Shown piece by piece: positions 47,381 to 55,776 of a DNA stretch of 64,000 bases. Each line of letters opens with the position of its first letter. Within the stretch, counting starts at the first letter, position 1. The notes beneath the pieces were generated by a model. It did no database searches and was not told where the DNA came from. It saw only the letters and a list, made by a program, of their open reading frames with translations. Origin of the DNA: Microbacterium indicum DSM 19969 (GTDB lineage: Bacteria; Actinomycetota; Actinomycetes; Actinomycetales; Microbacteriaceae); contig NZ_AULR01000001.1 in assembly GCF_000422385.1 (NCBI RefSeq), positions 372,001-436,000 of the forward strand, read 5' to 3'. A program made the position numbers and the translations under genes.

Positions 47381-48100
47381 TCACGGCTTCGTTCCCCGGT
47401 GCAGCGCGACGATGCCGAACACGAGGTTCCGCCACGCGATCTCGCGCCAGCCCGCGTCGCGCATCCACCCCGCGAGCGTGCGCTGGTCGGGCCAGGCCGC
47501 GATCGACTCGTTCAGGTAGTCGTAGGCCTCGCCGTTCGAGCCGACGACGCTCGCCACCTTCGGGAGCACGCGGTCGTTGTAGAAGCGGTAGAGCGAGCGG
47601 AAGGCGGCGTTCGGCGGCGTCGAGAACTCGTTCACGACGATCCGCCCGCCTGGCTTCGTCACGCGGTGCATCTCGGCGAGCGCGGCGTGCGGATCCACGA
47701 CGTTGCGCAGGCCGTAGGAGATCGTGACGGCGTCGAACTCGGCGTCGTCGAACGGCAGGTCGGTCGCGTCGGCCTCGACGAAGCTCAGCCCGCGGACGTC
47801 GCCGAAGCTGCGGCGCCCCTCGGCGAGCATGCCGGGCGAGAAGTCGGCCGCAACCACCTCGGCGCCCCGGCGCGCGAGGGACGCCGACGACTTCGCGGTG
47901 CCCGCGGCGAGGTCGAGGATCCGCTCGCCGGGCTGGGGGTCGACGGCCTGCGTCGTCGCGCGGCGCCAGGCGGCGTCGAGGCCGAAGGTCATCGCGACGT
48001 TGGCGGCGTCGTACCCCTTCGCCACCTGGTCGAACATGCCGCTGACGCGCGACGGGTCCTTGCCGAGATCGGCGCGGTTCGGGGAGGTCATCTGACTCAT
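47381..48100 (-). CDS. menG: Demethylmenaquinone methyltransferase
   Basis: A 239-residue class I methyltransferase of the UbiE/MenG type: VSGMFDQVAKGYDAANVAMTFGLDAAWRR, SAM loop ILDLAAGTAKSSASLA, DFSPGMLAEGR, SYGLRNVVDPHAALAEMHRVTKPGGRIVVNEFSTP. It performs the last step of menaquinone synthesis. The start could be three codons downstream. It follows menF by 19 bp. Confidence 0.95.
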   Translation of the reverse strand: MSQMTSPNRADLGKDPSRVSGMFDQVAKGYDAANVAMTFGLDAAWRRATTQAVDPQPGERILDLAAGTAKSSASLARRGAEVVAADFSPGMLAEGRRSFGDVRGLSFVEADATDLPFDDAEFDAVTISYGLRNVVDPHAALAEMHRVTKPGGRIVVNEFSTPPNAAFRSLYRFYNDRVLPKVASVVGSNGEAYDYLNESIAAWPDQRTLAGWMRDAGWREIAWRNLVFGIVALHRGTKP

Positions 48101-48119
48101 CTTCCTCGGTGCGGTGGGT

Positions 48120-49376
48120 CTACGCCAGCGCGTCGACGATCGGGCGGAACTTGACGCGGGTCTCGAGCAGCTCGGTCTCGGCGACCGAGCCCGCGACGAT
48201 CCCGCCTCCGGCGTGGGCCGTGACCGACCGGGTCTCGCCGTCGGCCGCGCCGAACTGGGCGCCGCGCAGCGCGATGGCCCACTCGCCGTCGCCGTCGCCG
48301 TCGATCCAGCCGACGGGCCCCGCGTAGCGGCCGCGGTCGCTCTTCTCGATGCGGCGGATCAGCTCGATCGCCGCCTTCTGCGGCGTCCCGCCGACCGCCG
48401 CCGTCGGGTGCAGCTCGCGCACGAGGTCGAGCGCGCTCGCCCCGTTCGCGAGCGCGCCGCGGACGTCGGTCGCGAGGTGCCACAGGTTCGGGAGCTCGAG
48501 GGTGAACGGTTCGTCGGGCGCCTCGAGCTCGCTCGTGTGCGGGCGCAGCGCCTCGACGACGCTCTCGACGGCGAAGCGGTGCTCGGCGCGGTCCTTCTCG
48601 CTCGCCGCGAGCGCGAAGGGCGCCTCGTCGTTCTCGTCGGCGTCGGCGCCGCGGGGCCGGGTGCCGGCGAGGACGCGGGCCGTGACCTCTCCCCCGCGCA
48701 CCGTCACGAGCGTCTCGGGGCTCGCGCCGACGGATCCGTCGACCGCGTAGACCCACGTGTCGGGGTAGTCGGTCGCGAGCGCGCGCACGAGGCGGCGCAG
48801 GTCGGCGCCGGCCGGGATCGTCCCGACGATGTCGCGCGCGACGACGACCTTCGACACCTCGCCGGCATCGATCGCGGCGAGCGCCTCGCCGACCGCGGCG
48901 GCGTGCGCCTCGGGATCCATCGCGCCCGGGCCGATGGCCGCCGACCACTCGGCGCCGAGGGGGGTCGGGCCGAATGCCGGATCCGGGGCGTCGGAGTCGG
49001 CGACGCGGATCCGGGTGACCCACGCGCGGCCCGCGCGGCGCCCGAGGACCACGGTCGGGACGATGAGCGTGCTCGGCGCCGCCGAGCACTCGTCGAACGC
49101 GAAGGCCCCGAAGCCCACGAGGCCCGTTCCGGGCAGGCCGACGGCGTCGTCGACGTCGGTCGCCTGGGCGATCGCCCGCCACAGGTCGGCGAGCGCCTCG
49201 AGCCGGCCGTCCTCGACGACGTCGATGTGCAGGAGGTCGGGGCCGGCCGCGACGAGGCCGTCGCCCCGGCGGATCCACGTGAGCGGGTTCGCGGGGTCGG
49301 CGGAGAGCAGGAGGTCGTCGGGCGCGATCTCGCGCGTCGTGGCGACGAGGCGCGGCAGGGAGATCGGATCCGTCAC
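48120..49376 (-). CDS. menF: Isochorismate synthase
   Basis: 418 residues of the chorismate-binding fold: VSKVVVARD, SVGASPETLVTVRGGEVTARVLAGTRPRG, LPNLWHLATDVRGAL, LHPTAAVGGTPQKAAIELI, and the C-terminal AHAGGGIVAGSVAETELLETRVKF. It converts chorismate to isochorismate, the first menaquinone step. I chose GTG at 49376 because TAGGAT lies 7 nt upstream; an ATG at 49406 would place the promoter inside the gene. Confidence 0.93.
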   Translation of the reverse strand: MTDPISLPRLVATTREIAPDDLLLSADPANPLTWIRRGDGLVAAGPDLLHIDVVEDGRLEALADLWRAIAQATDVDDAVGLPGTGLVGFGAFAFDECSAAPSTLIVPTVVLGRRAGRAWVTRIRVADSDAPDPAFGPTPLGAEWSAAIGPGAMDPEAHAAAVGEALAAIDAGEVSKVVVARDIVGTIPAGADLRRLVRALATDYPDTWVYAVDGSVGASPETLVTVRGGEVTARVLAGTRPRGADADENDEAPFALAASEKDRAEHRFAVESVVEALRPHTSELEAPDEPFTLELPNLWHLATDVRGALANGASALDLVRELHPTAAVGGTPQKAAIELIRRIEKSDRGRYAGPVGWIDGDGDGEWAIALRGAQFGAADGETRSVTAHAGGGIVAGSVAETELLETRVKFRPIVDALA

Positions 49377-49383
49377 GCCCTCG

Positions 49384-49389
49384 ATCCTA
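49384..49389 (-). promoter_or_regulatory. -10 box of menF-menG (leaderless type)
   Basis: TAGGAT on the minus strand, 7 nt before the GTG. Confidence 0.5.
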
Positions 49390-49431
49390 TGGACGCCCGC
49401 GTTCATGACGGCTGGGAGACGGGCGAGGGCC

Positions 49432-49437
49432 TATCGT
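49432..49437 (+). promoter_or_regulatory. -10 box of the DUF402 gene (leaderless type)
   Basis: TATCGT, 6 nt before the ATG at 49444; divergent from menF. Confidence 0.5.
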
Positions 49438-49443
49438 CGGAAG

Positions 49444-49995
49444 ATGACCACCTCGACCCGCCCCGGCACCAAGATGCACGTGAACTGGCGCAAGTGGGAC
49501 GGCGGGCCGCACTGGGTTCACGAGGTCGTGTACCTCGGCCGCGACGAGTGGGGCCACTGGTTCGGGCAGCTCACCGGGTGGCGCAGCCACCGCCCCGGAC
49601 GCGACACGCTCCTCAAGACGAACTGCGTCATGCTGCTGCCCGATGCGCCCGGAAGCGACCACGGCGCCGAGTGGGTCCTCACCGTCAACGCGCCCCCGCA
49701 GCGCACGCGGATCTACATCGACGTCGCGTGGGACGCCCGCTGGGACGGCGACGAGCCGACAGCCATCGACATGGACCTCGACGTCGTGCGCCGCACCGAC
49801 CAGCGCGGCATCTACATCGACGACGAGGACGAGTGGGAGGAGCACCGCGTCGAGTACGGATACCCCCTCCACGTCGTGAACCGGCTCGAGGGCGTCGCGA
49901 AGGATCTGTTCGATCGGGTGACGGCGCGCGAGGCCCCCTTCAACGAGGAGACGACCCGCCCCTGGTTCGACGTTCTCGAACAGCTCGATCTGTAG
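49444..49995 (+). CDS. DUF402 domain protein
   Basis: 183 residues of the DUF402/FomD-like beta-barrel family: KMHVNWRKWDGGPHWVHEVVYLG, RIYIDVAWDARWDGDEPTAIDMDLDVVRRTDQRGIYIDDEDEWEEH. The Asp-rich segment resembles the metal site of DUF402 nucleoside phosphatases such as FomD. The substrate here is unknown. It diverges from menF. Confidence 0.82.
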   Translation: MTTSTRPGTKMHVNWRKWDGGPHWVHEVVYLGRDEWGHWFGQLTGWRSHRPGRDTLLKTNCVMLLPDAPGSDHGAEWVLTVNAPPQRTRIYIDVAWDARWDGDEPTAIDMDLDVVRRTDQRGIYIDDEDEWEEHRVEYGYPLHVVNRLEGVAKDLFDRVTAREAPFNEETTRPWFDVLEQLDL

Positions 49996-50068
49996 GCCCG
50001 CTGCCCAGCCGATCTGAGCACTCTGCCAAGTCTGCTCTGTAACGATTGCGCGGATCGAGAAGCGCGCC

Positions 50069-50074
50069 GACAAT
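50069..50074 (+). promoter_or_regulatory. -10-like box of the YitT-type gene (leaderless type)
   Basis: GACAAT, 7 nt before the ATG at 50082. Confidence 0.35.
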
Positions 50075-50081
50075 GGGTGGA

Positions 50082-50717
50082 ATGACCACCACCGCGCAGC
50101 GCACGCCCGAGTACCGCATCCTGCACCACTCGCACGTCGAGAACGCGGTCGGCCTCGCGACGGGCATCGTCGTCGTCTCGCTCGGCCTGTTCCTCCTGCA
50201 CTCGGGCGGCGACGTCACGGGAGGGACCGCGGGGCTGTCGCTGCTCCTGAGCTACGCGACGCCGCTGCCGTTCGGGGCGCTCTTCGTCCTCGTGAACCTG
50301 CCGTTCTTCCTCTTCGCCGTGCGCGGCCGCGGGTGGGGCTTCATCCTCCGCAGCGGGTTCTCGATCGCGGCGGTCTCGGCGCTCAGCTCGGTGTACGCGA
50401 TGCCGCAGGTCCTCGGCCACCTCGAGCTCGACCCGTTCGTCGCCGCGATCATGGGCAGCGTCCTCGCGGGCGTCGGCGTCCTCGTGCTCTTCCGCCACGG
50501 ATCGAGCCTCGGCGGCTTCAACATCGTCGCGCTGATCCTGCAGGACCGCTTCGGCTGGCGCGCGGGCTACCTCCTCATGTGCGCCGACACGTGCGTCGTG
50601 GCGCTGTCGTTCTTCGTCTCCCCCTGGCCGACGGTCCTGGCGTCGGCGATCGGCGCGATCGTCATGAACTTCCTGATCGCACTCAACCACCGGCCCGGCC
50701 GCTACGTCGCGAGCTGA
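50082..50717 (+). CDS. YitT family membrane protein
   Basis: 211 residues with about six transmembrane helices: ATGIVVVSLGLFLLHSGGDVTGGTAGLSLLLSYAT (the GGxxGL loop of YitT), LFVLVNLPFFLFAVRG, GVGVLVLFRHGSSLGGFNIVALIL. Function of the family is not established. A leaderless-type GACAAT box precedes the ATG. It ends one base before the convergent MFS gene stop. Confidence 0.82.
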   Translation: MTTTAQRTPEYRILHHSHVENAVGLATGIVVVSLGLFLLHSGGDVTGGTAGLSLLLSYATPLPFGALFVLVNLPFFLFAVRGRGWGFILRSGFSIAAVSALSSVYAMPQVLGHLELDPFVAAIMGSVLAGVGVLVLFRHGSSLGGFNIVALILQDRFGWRAGYLLMCADTCVVALSFFVSPWPTVLASAIGAIVMNFLIALNHRPGRYVAS

Positions 50718-52217
50718 TCAGTCGACGTCGCCGCGCGGCACCCGGCGCCACGCGATGTACGCGGCCGCGGCGACGAGCACCGCGGCGATCGCCGACGTGC
50801 CCTGCATCGCGAGCGTGAACGCCTCGCGCCCCGACTCGAGGAGCGCGCCCTCGCCCGCGACGCTCGCGAGCTGGGCGAGCGACTCGTTCGCCGCCCGCGC
50901 GACCGACGCGTCGGTCCCCGCGGGGATCTCGACGAACGCGCGGTAGATCGCCGTGTTGACGGATCCGAGGATCGCGATCCCGAGGGCGGCGCCGAGCTCG
51001 TTTCCCATCTCGGAGATCGACGACGCAGCGCCGGCGCGCTCGCGCGGGACCGCTCCGACGATCGCGTCGGTCGCGACGGCCCCCGCGAGGCCCATGCCGA
51101 GGCCGATGACGACGAGGATCGACGCCATCCACGCGAACGACGCGGCGCCCTCGGCGAAGACGAGCCCCGCGAGGCCCAGCGCCATCGCGAGCATGCCGAT
51201 CCCGAGCGCGTTCCCGCGGCCCCAGCGGCGCACGATCCACGCGACCACCGCGACGACCGCGACGCCGCCGATCGCCATGGGGAGCTCGCCGAGGCCCGCC
51301 TGCAGCGGCGAGAACCGCCGCACGAGCTGCAGGTACTGCGAGTAGAAGAAGAGCAGGCCCGTGCCGGCGAAGATCGCGATGACGTTCGCCGCCATGGCGC
51401 CGGAGAACGCCGGGTTGGCGAAGAGCGCGACGTCGACGAGCGGCTGCTCGAGCCGCCTCTGCCGCCTGACGAAGCCCCATCCGGCCGCGCCGCCCACGAG
51501 GATCCCGGCCCACGTCGCCGGGCCGAGGTCGGCGTGCGCGAGCTGCTTGATGCCGTAGACGACCGGCACGATCGCGAGGAACGAGAGCACGACCGACGCG
51601 AGATCGATCCGCATGGGGTTCGGGTTCCGCGACTCGGGGACGAGGATCGCGCCGCCCACGACGACGAGGACCATGACGGGCACGTTGATGAGGAAGACGG
51701 ATCCCCACCAGAAGTGCTCGAGGAGCGCGCCGCCCACGAGCGGGCCGAGCGCGGATCCGGCGGTGAAGCCGACCGACCATACCGAGATCGCGAGCGTGCG
51801 CTGCTGCGCGTCGCGGAACATGTCGCGGATGATCGACAGCGTCGACGGCATGATCGCGGCGCCCGCGAGGCCGAGGAGGGCGCGGGCCGCGATGAGGATC
51901 CCCGACGTCGGGGCGAACGCCGCGAGCACCGAGGCGATCCCGAAGGACGCGGCGCCGATGATCAGCATCCGTCTGCGCCCCACGCGGTCCGACACGTTGC
52001 CCATCGTGACGAGGAGGCCCGCGATCGCGAACGAGTAGATGTCGCCGATCCAGAGGACCTCGGTCGCGCTCGGCTCGAGCGCCCGCGTGAGCGCGGGCAC
52101 CGCGAGCGCCAGGACCGTCGCGTCGACCGCGAGCAGCACGATCGCGAGAGTCAGGACGACGAGCGCCGACCATTCGCGTGCGCCCGCGCGGCGGGCCGTG
52201 AGTTCCGTTGTCGCCAT
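50718..52217 (-). CDS. MFS transporter, DHA2 (EmrB/QacA) family
   Basis: 499 residues with 14 predicted helices. Motif A-like GNVSDRVGRRRMLIIG is between helices 2 and 3; VLLAVDATVLALAVPALTRAL in helix 1 and GFTAGSALGPLVGGALLEHFWWGSVFLINVPV (motif C region) are typical of DHA2 drug/proton antiporters. It probably exports a toxic compound. It is controlled by the divergent TetR gene through the operator at 52226-52247. Confidence 0.92.
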   Translation of the reverse strand: MATTELTARRAGAREWSALVVLTLAIVLLAVDATVLALAVPALTRALEPSATEVLWIGDIYSFAIAGLLVTMGNVSDRVGRRRMLIIGAASFGIASVLAAFAPTSGILIAARALLGLAGAAIMPSTLSIIRDMFRDAQQRTLAISVWSVGFTAGSALGPLVGGALLEHFWWGSVFLINVPVMVLVVVGGAILVPESRNPNPMRIDLASVVLSFLAIVPVVYGIKQLAHADLGPATWAGILVGGAAGWGFVRRQRRLEQPLVDVALFANPAFSGAMAANVIAIFAGTGLLFFYSQYLQLVRRFSPLQAGLGELPMAIGGVAVVAVVAWIVRRWGRGNALGIGMLAMALGLAGLVFAEGAASFAWMASILVVIGLGMGLAGAVATDAIVGAVPRERAGAASSISEMGNELGAALGIAILGSVNTAIYRAFVEIPAGTDASVARAANESLAQLASVAGEGALLESGREAFTLAMQGTSAIAAVLVAAAAYIAWRRVPRGDVD

Positions 52218-52224
52218 GCCGATA

Positions 52225-52230
52225 ACTATA
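52225..52230 (-). promoter_or_regulatory. -10 box of the MFS gene (leaderless type)
   Basis: TATAGT on the minus strand, 7 nt before the ATG; it lies within the TetR operator. Confidence 0.55.
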
Positions 52231-52247
52231 CCGACCGGTCAGTATAG
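52226..52247. promoter_or_regulatory. TetR operator between MFS and tetR genes
   Basis: A 22-bp dyad CTATACCGACCGGTCAGTATAG, symmetric except for one base pair of mismatched positions around GACCGGTC. It covers the MFS -10 box, so binding by the divergent TetR protein should block export-gene transcription. Confidence 0.75.
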
Positions 52248-52277
52248 AAACTGGGCAGGAGCCGAGCATCGCCCGGG

Positions 52278-52283
52278 TATCGT
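52278..52283 (+). promoter_or_regulatory. -10 box of tetR (leaderless type)
   Basis: TATCGT, 8 nt before the ATG at 52292. Confidence 0.45.
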
Positions 52284-52291
52284 GGGGCGAC

Positions 52292-52828
52292 ATGAGCAGG
52301 CCGAGCGCGCGAACCACGATCGTCCGCGGAGCGATCCGGGTCGCCGCCCGCACGGGCCTCGGCGCCCTGACCTTCGACGCCGTCGCCGAGGAGGCGGGCG
52401 TGACGAAGGGCGGCGTGATCTACCACTTCCCCACCAAGGACGACCTCGTCCGCGCGACGGTGCAGGAGATCATCGACCAGTGGGACGACGACGTCGAGCG
52501 GTACCTCGACGAGCCCTACGCGTCGGCCTCGCGCGAGGATCGGATCGTGGCGTTCATCCTCTCGTCCGCCACGGCGGGCACGGGGATCGACGGGGTCGGC
52601 GAGCTCTCCGCCCTCGTCGACGTCATGCGCGACGAGAGCTACGTCGAGATCTGGCTGAGCCTGCGCGACAAGTGGGTCGGCGACATCGCGACCCTCACCC
52701 GCGGCCAGCAGATCGCCCTCGCCGCCGCCGACGGCATCTGGGTCGACGAGGCGATGCAGCAGGCCCCGTACCCCGCAGGCCAGCGCGACGAGATCCTCGC
52801 CGAGCTGGCCCGCATGGCGCGGGGCTAG
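52292..52828 (+). CDS. TetR/AcrR family transcriptional regulator
   Basis: 178 residues. The N-terminal HTH is at about 7-52 (ARTTIVRGAIRVAARTGLGALTFDAVAEEAGVTKGGVIYHFPTKDDLV), with GGVIYHFPTKDDL as the recognition helix region of this subfamily. The C-terminal helical domain should bind the inducer. It diverges from the MFS exporter that it most likely represses. Its stop overlaps the glycerate kinase stop. Confidence 0.92.
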   Translation: MSRPSARTTIVRGAIRVAARTGLGALTFDAVAEEAGVTKGGVIYHFPTKDDLVRATVQEIIDQWDDDVERYLDEPYASASREDRIVAFILSSATAGTGIDGVGELSALVDVMRDESYVEIWLSLRDKWVGDIATLTRGQQIALAAADGIWVDEAMQQAPYPAGQRDEILAELARMARG

Positions 52829-53940
52829 GCTCCGCGCGCCAGAATCTCGCCCGCGTCGCGGAGGAAGCCGAGGGGATCCGCGATCGCCCGCTCCGCGGAT
52901 CCCGCGAGAGCCGTGAGCGACGCCGTCGCGGCGAACGCACCGGCGTCGCCGTCGATGGATCCCGCGGCGAGCGCGACGGGGACGCCCGCGGCGCGCGCCA
53001 GCTGGGCGACGTGCGCGGGGGCCTTGCCCGCGGCCGACTGCCCGTCGAAGCGTCCCTCGCCCGTGACCACCAGATCCGCGCCCGCGATGTCGCCCGCGAG
53101 GCCCGTGAGCTCGGCGATCTCGGCGGCGCCCGGGACGAGCTCGGCTCCCCACGCGAGGAGGCCGAAGCCCGTGCCGCCCGCGGCGCCCGATCCCGCCGCC
53201 TCCGCGAGATCCTGCCGCTCCAGCACGGCGGCGAGGCGCGCGAGGCCCGCGTCGGCCCGGGCGATCCCCGCCGGGTCGAGGCCCTTCTGCGGGCCGAAGA
53301 CAGCCGCGGCGCCGTTCGGGCCCGTGAGCGTGTTCGTGACGTCGCTCAGGACGAGGACGCCGCCGTCGGGCATCGGGCGGAGGCCCGAGAGGTCGGCCGT
53401 CGCGACCTCGTCGAGGCCCTCGGCGCCCGGCGCGATCGAGGCGCCGAACCCGCCGAGGAAGCGGGCGCCGAGGGCCGTGAGAGCCCCGACGCCGCCGTCG
53501 GTCGACGCGCTGGATCCGATCCCGAGGACGAGGCGAGAGACGCCAGCCGTCAGCGCCGCGGCGATCGCCTGGCCGAAGCCCAGCGTCGACGCCGTGAGCC
53601 CGCGGCGCTCGTCGCCGAGCAGCTCGATGCCCGAGGTGCTCGCGAGCTCCACGACGCCCGTGCCGCCCGGGAGGTCGTCGGTCGCGGGGAGGCGCAGCCA
53701 CGCCGCGTCGACCGGAAAGCCCGTCGGGCCCGTGACGCGCACGGGGACGCGCTGGGATCCGTCGACCGCCTTCTCGAACGCGTCGAGGGTCCCCTCGCCC
53801 CCGTCGGCCATGGGGCGCAGCGCGAAGCTGTCGGCGGGGGCCGAGCGGATCCATCCCTCGGCGAGCGCGACCGCGACGTCGGCCGCAGCCGCGGACCCCT
53901 TGAAGCTGTCGGGTGCGATGACGATGCGGCGCGCGGTCAT
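52825..53940 (-). CDS. Glycerate kinase (GlxK/GarK type)
   Basis: 371 residues. N-terminal VIAPDSFKGSAAAADVAVALAEGW, PMADGGEGTLDAF, LGIGSSASTDGGVGALTALGARF and GADLVVTGEGRFDGQSAAGKAPAHVA are the hallmarks of class II glycerate kinases. It phosphorylates D-glycerate with ATP. The ATG overlaps the ppk2 stop, so the genes are coupled. Confidence 0.92.
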   Translation of the reverse strand: MTARRIVIAPDSFKGSAAAADVAVALAEGWIRSAPADSFALRPMADGGEGTLDAFEKAVDGSQRVPVRVTGPTGFPVDAAWLRLPATDDLPGGTGVVELASTSGIELLGDERRGLTASTLGFGQAIAAALTAGVSRLVLGIGSSASTDGGVGALTALGARFLGGFGASIAPGAEGLDEVATADLSGLRPMPDGGVLVLSDVTNTLTGPNGAAAVFGPQKGLDPAGIARADAGLARLAAVLERQDLAEAAGSGAAGGTGFGLLAWGAELVPGAAEIAELTGLAGDIAGADLVVTGEGRFDGQSAAGKAPAHVAQLARAAGVPVALAAGSIDGDAGAFAATASLTALAGSAERAIADPLGFLRDAGEILARGA

Positions 53941-54809
53941 GCCGCCATCGTCTCGGCGAGGCGCGCCTTCTCGTGCTCGACGTCGAAGTCGGCGGCCGGC
54001 CACTGCGGGTCGATCCCCTCGAGCGTCTCGAGCAGCAGCGCCTGCACCGCGAGACGGGCGAACCACTTGCGATCCGCGGGGATCACGTGCCACGGCGCGA
54101 CGTCGGTCGAGGTGCGCTCGAGCATGACCTGGTACGCCTCCTGGTACTGGGGCCAGAGCGCGCGCTCGTCGACGTCGCCCGGATTGAACTTCCAGTGCTT
54201 GTCGGGGCGGTCGAGGCGATCCATGAGCCGCTCGCCCTGCTCGGCGTACGAGAGGTTCAGCATGACCTTGACGACGCGGGTGCCGCCGTCGACGAGGCGC
54301 TTCTCGAAGTCGTTGATCGTGCCGTAGCGGCGCTCGATCTCGTCACGCGGGGCCAGCTCGCGCACACGGCCGATGAGGACGTCCTCGTAGTGCGATCGGT
54401 CGAACACGCCGATGTAGCCCGGGCGCGGAACGCGCTTCTCGATGCGCCAGAGGAAGTCGTGCTCGCGCTCCTCCGGCGTCGGCGCCTTGAACGCCGCGAG
54501 CTCGACGCCCTGCGGATCCACGCCGCCGACGACGTGGCGGACGATCCCGCCCTTGCCCGCCGAGTCCATCGCCTGCAGCACGAGCAGCACCGAGTCCTTC
54601 GCGCCTCCGGCGTGGCCGGAGGCGAAGAGCCGCTCCTGGTACTCGGCGAGCTGGTCGAGGCCGCGCGCGAGGTCGCGCTCACCGTCGGCCTTGTCGCCGT
54701 CGTACCCGGGCGTCGCGCGGGCGTCGACATCGCTCAGCTGGAACCCGCGCCCGACCCGCAGCGCTTCGAGGGCGTCCTTGCCCCATTTCATCTGACTCTT
54801 CGCGGTCAT
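53937..54809 (-). CDS. ppk2: Polyphosphate kinase 2 family protein
   Basis: 290 residues. Walker A is VLQAMDSAGKGG, the lid module follows, Walker B is FDRSHYEDVL, and FEKRLVDGGTRVVKVMLNLSYAEQGERLMDRL and YQVMLERTSTDVAPWHVIPADRKWFARLAV complete the PPK2 fold. It transfers phosphate between polyphosphate and nucleotides; the AMP/ADP preference cannot be read reliably. TTGACT lies 6 nt before the ATG. Upstream lies the family B repeat field. Confidence 0.92.
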   Translation of the reverse strand: MTAKSQMKWGKDALEALRVGRGFQLSDVDARATPGYDGDKADGERDLARGLDQLAEYQERLFASGHAGGAKDSVLLVLQAMDSAGKGGIVRHVVGGVDPQGVELAAFKAPTPEEREHDFLWRIEKRVPRPGYIGVFDRSHYEDVLIGRVRELAPRDEIERRYGTINDFEKRLVDGGTRVVKVMLNLSYAEQGERLMDRLDRPDKHWKFNPGDVDERALWPQYQEAYQVMLERTSTDVAPWHVIPADRKWFARLAVQALLLETLEGIDPQWPAADFDVEHEKARLAETMAA

Positions 54810-54815
54810 GTCCTC

Positions 54816-54821
54816 AGTCAA
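54816..54821 (-). promoter_or_regulatory. -10-like box of ppk2 (leaderless type)
   Basis: TTGACT on the minus strand, 6 nt before the ATG; element U1 begins 25 bp further upstream. Confidence 0.35.
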
Positions 54822-54845
54822 CCGCATCCCGCGCCGGGCGTCGGC

Positions 54846-54927
54846 GCATGACGACGGCGGAATGTCCCCGAGGCCCCGCGACACGCCGCCTCCGCGCCCC
54901 GGAGCACCGGATCTGCCGTCGTCCTGC
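54846..54927. repeat. Family B palindromic element, copy U1
   Basis: 82 bp. Left end GCATGACGACGGCGGA, right end ATCTGCCGTCGTCCTGC, and core GACACGCCG at offset 34. Confidence 0.8.
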
Positions 54928-54993
54928 GCCGGCCCCGCCCGGCCACCGGCCGCCGTGCCCCGCCGGCCCGGCTCGGCTGCGCCCAGCTCGGCA

Positions 54994-55065
54994 GAGCCCC
55001 GCCCGCCGGCGCACCGCTCACGGGAGCCCCGCCCGCCGGCGCACCGCTCACGGGAGCCCCGCCCG
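54994..55065. repeat. 30-bp tandem repeat, 2.4 units
   Basis: Units at 54994-55023, 55024-55053 (identical) and a 12-bp partial at 55054-55065, each beginning GAGCCCCGCCCGCCGGCGCA. It lies between U1 and U2. Confidence 0.9.
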
Positions 55066-55089
55066 ACCGCCGCCGCCGCCGCCGGCCGA

Positions 55090-55172
55090 GCACGACTACG
55101 GCAGGATCCCGCCGACCACCCCCGACACGCCGACCTCGGCTCTGCGGTGTGCGATCTCCGCCGTAGTCGTGC
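55090..55172. repeat. Family B palindromic element, copy U2
   Basis: 83 bp. Left end GCACGACTACGGCAGGAT, right end ATCTCCGCCGTAGTCGTGC, core CCCCGACACGCCGACCTCGG with GACACGCCG at offset 34. Confidence 0.85.
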
Positions 55173-55254
55173 ACTCGCCGTCGTCCGGGCGTCGATGCCG
55201 CGGCCCGCGACCACGACACACAGCTCCCCGGGCGGCGGCACCGCGCGCGCCTGC

Positions 55255-55336
55255 GCACGACGACGGCAGATCTCGCCGCCACGGGCCGCGGAGCGGCGTG
55301 TCCCCGGGAGTCCGCGGCTTTCCGCCGTAGTCGTGC
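55255..55336. repeat. Family B palindromic element, copy U3 (inverted)
   Basis: 82 bp with ends GCACGACGACGGCAGAT and TTTCCGCCGTAGTCGTGC. The core reads GACACGCCG at offset 34 from the right end, so this copy is inverted relative to the other four. Confidence 0.85.
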
Positions 55337-55482
55337 AGCCGGGTGGGCGGCGGGCCGTGGCCGGGGCTGCCACGACGACGCCCGGCTGACCCGGACCGCG
55401 GGCGCCCCGGATTCCGGCCCAGCCGGCGCCCTTCGCCGCCGGCCGCGCCCGCCGAGCAGCCGCCGCCCGAGGCACCGCCCGG

Positions 55483-55565
55483 GCACGACGACGGCAGGAT
55501 CGCGTCGCCCTCCCCCGACACGCCGACCTCGGCCCCCGAGAGCGCGATTTCCGCCGTATTCGTGC
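55483..55565. repeat. Family B palindromic element, copy U4
   Basis: 83 bp. Left end GCACGACGACGGCAGGAT, right end TTTCCGCCGTATTCGTGC, core CCCCGACACGCCGACCTCGG identical to U2 and at the same offset (34). Confidence 0.85.
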
Positions 55566-55659
55566 ACCGCGGGGTGGCAGCAGCCGCCGCCGTCCGGGCG
55601 GCGGCGGAGAGCACGTCGTCGCGGGAGGGCCCGGCCGCGGGACAGCACTCCGCGGGCGG

Positions 55660-55741
55660 GCACGACCACGGCAGAAACCAGCCGCGAGGCCCCGACACGC
55701 CGAGTGGGAGGCCGGACGGGCGGAATCTGCCGTAGTCCTGC
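55660..55741. repeat. Family B palindromic element, copy U5
   Basis: 82 bp. Left end GCACGACCACGGCAGAA, right end ATCTGCCGTAGTCCTGC, core GGCCCCGACACGCCGAG with GACACGCCG at offset 34. It ends 35 bp before the menD stop. Confidence 0.85.
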
Positions 55742-55776
55742 GCCGCGGGTGCGCGGACAGACGGACGGGCGGCGGG

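Larger units (their letters stand above)
54810..55776. other. Gene-free 967-bp stretch filled with repeats
   Basis: Between the ppk2 start and the menD stop there is no convincing gene on either strand; the open frames are low-complexity Arg/Pro/Ala strings without starts, family similarity or conserved motifs. It contains five family B elements separated by 162, 82, 146 and 94 bp of very GC-rich DNA and one 30-bp tandem repeat. Confidence 0.8.

Noticed and set aside
54846..55741. Family B array as a CRISPR
   Set aside because: The repeats are 82-83 bp with imperfect centres, one is inverted, spacing varies from 82 to 162 bp, and there are no cas genes.
54810..55776. Open frames on both strands in the repeat field
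   Set aside because: They are Pro/Arg/Ala low-complexity translations of repeats and lack starts with promoters or any recognisable domain.
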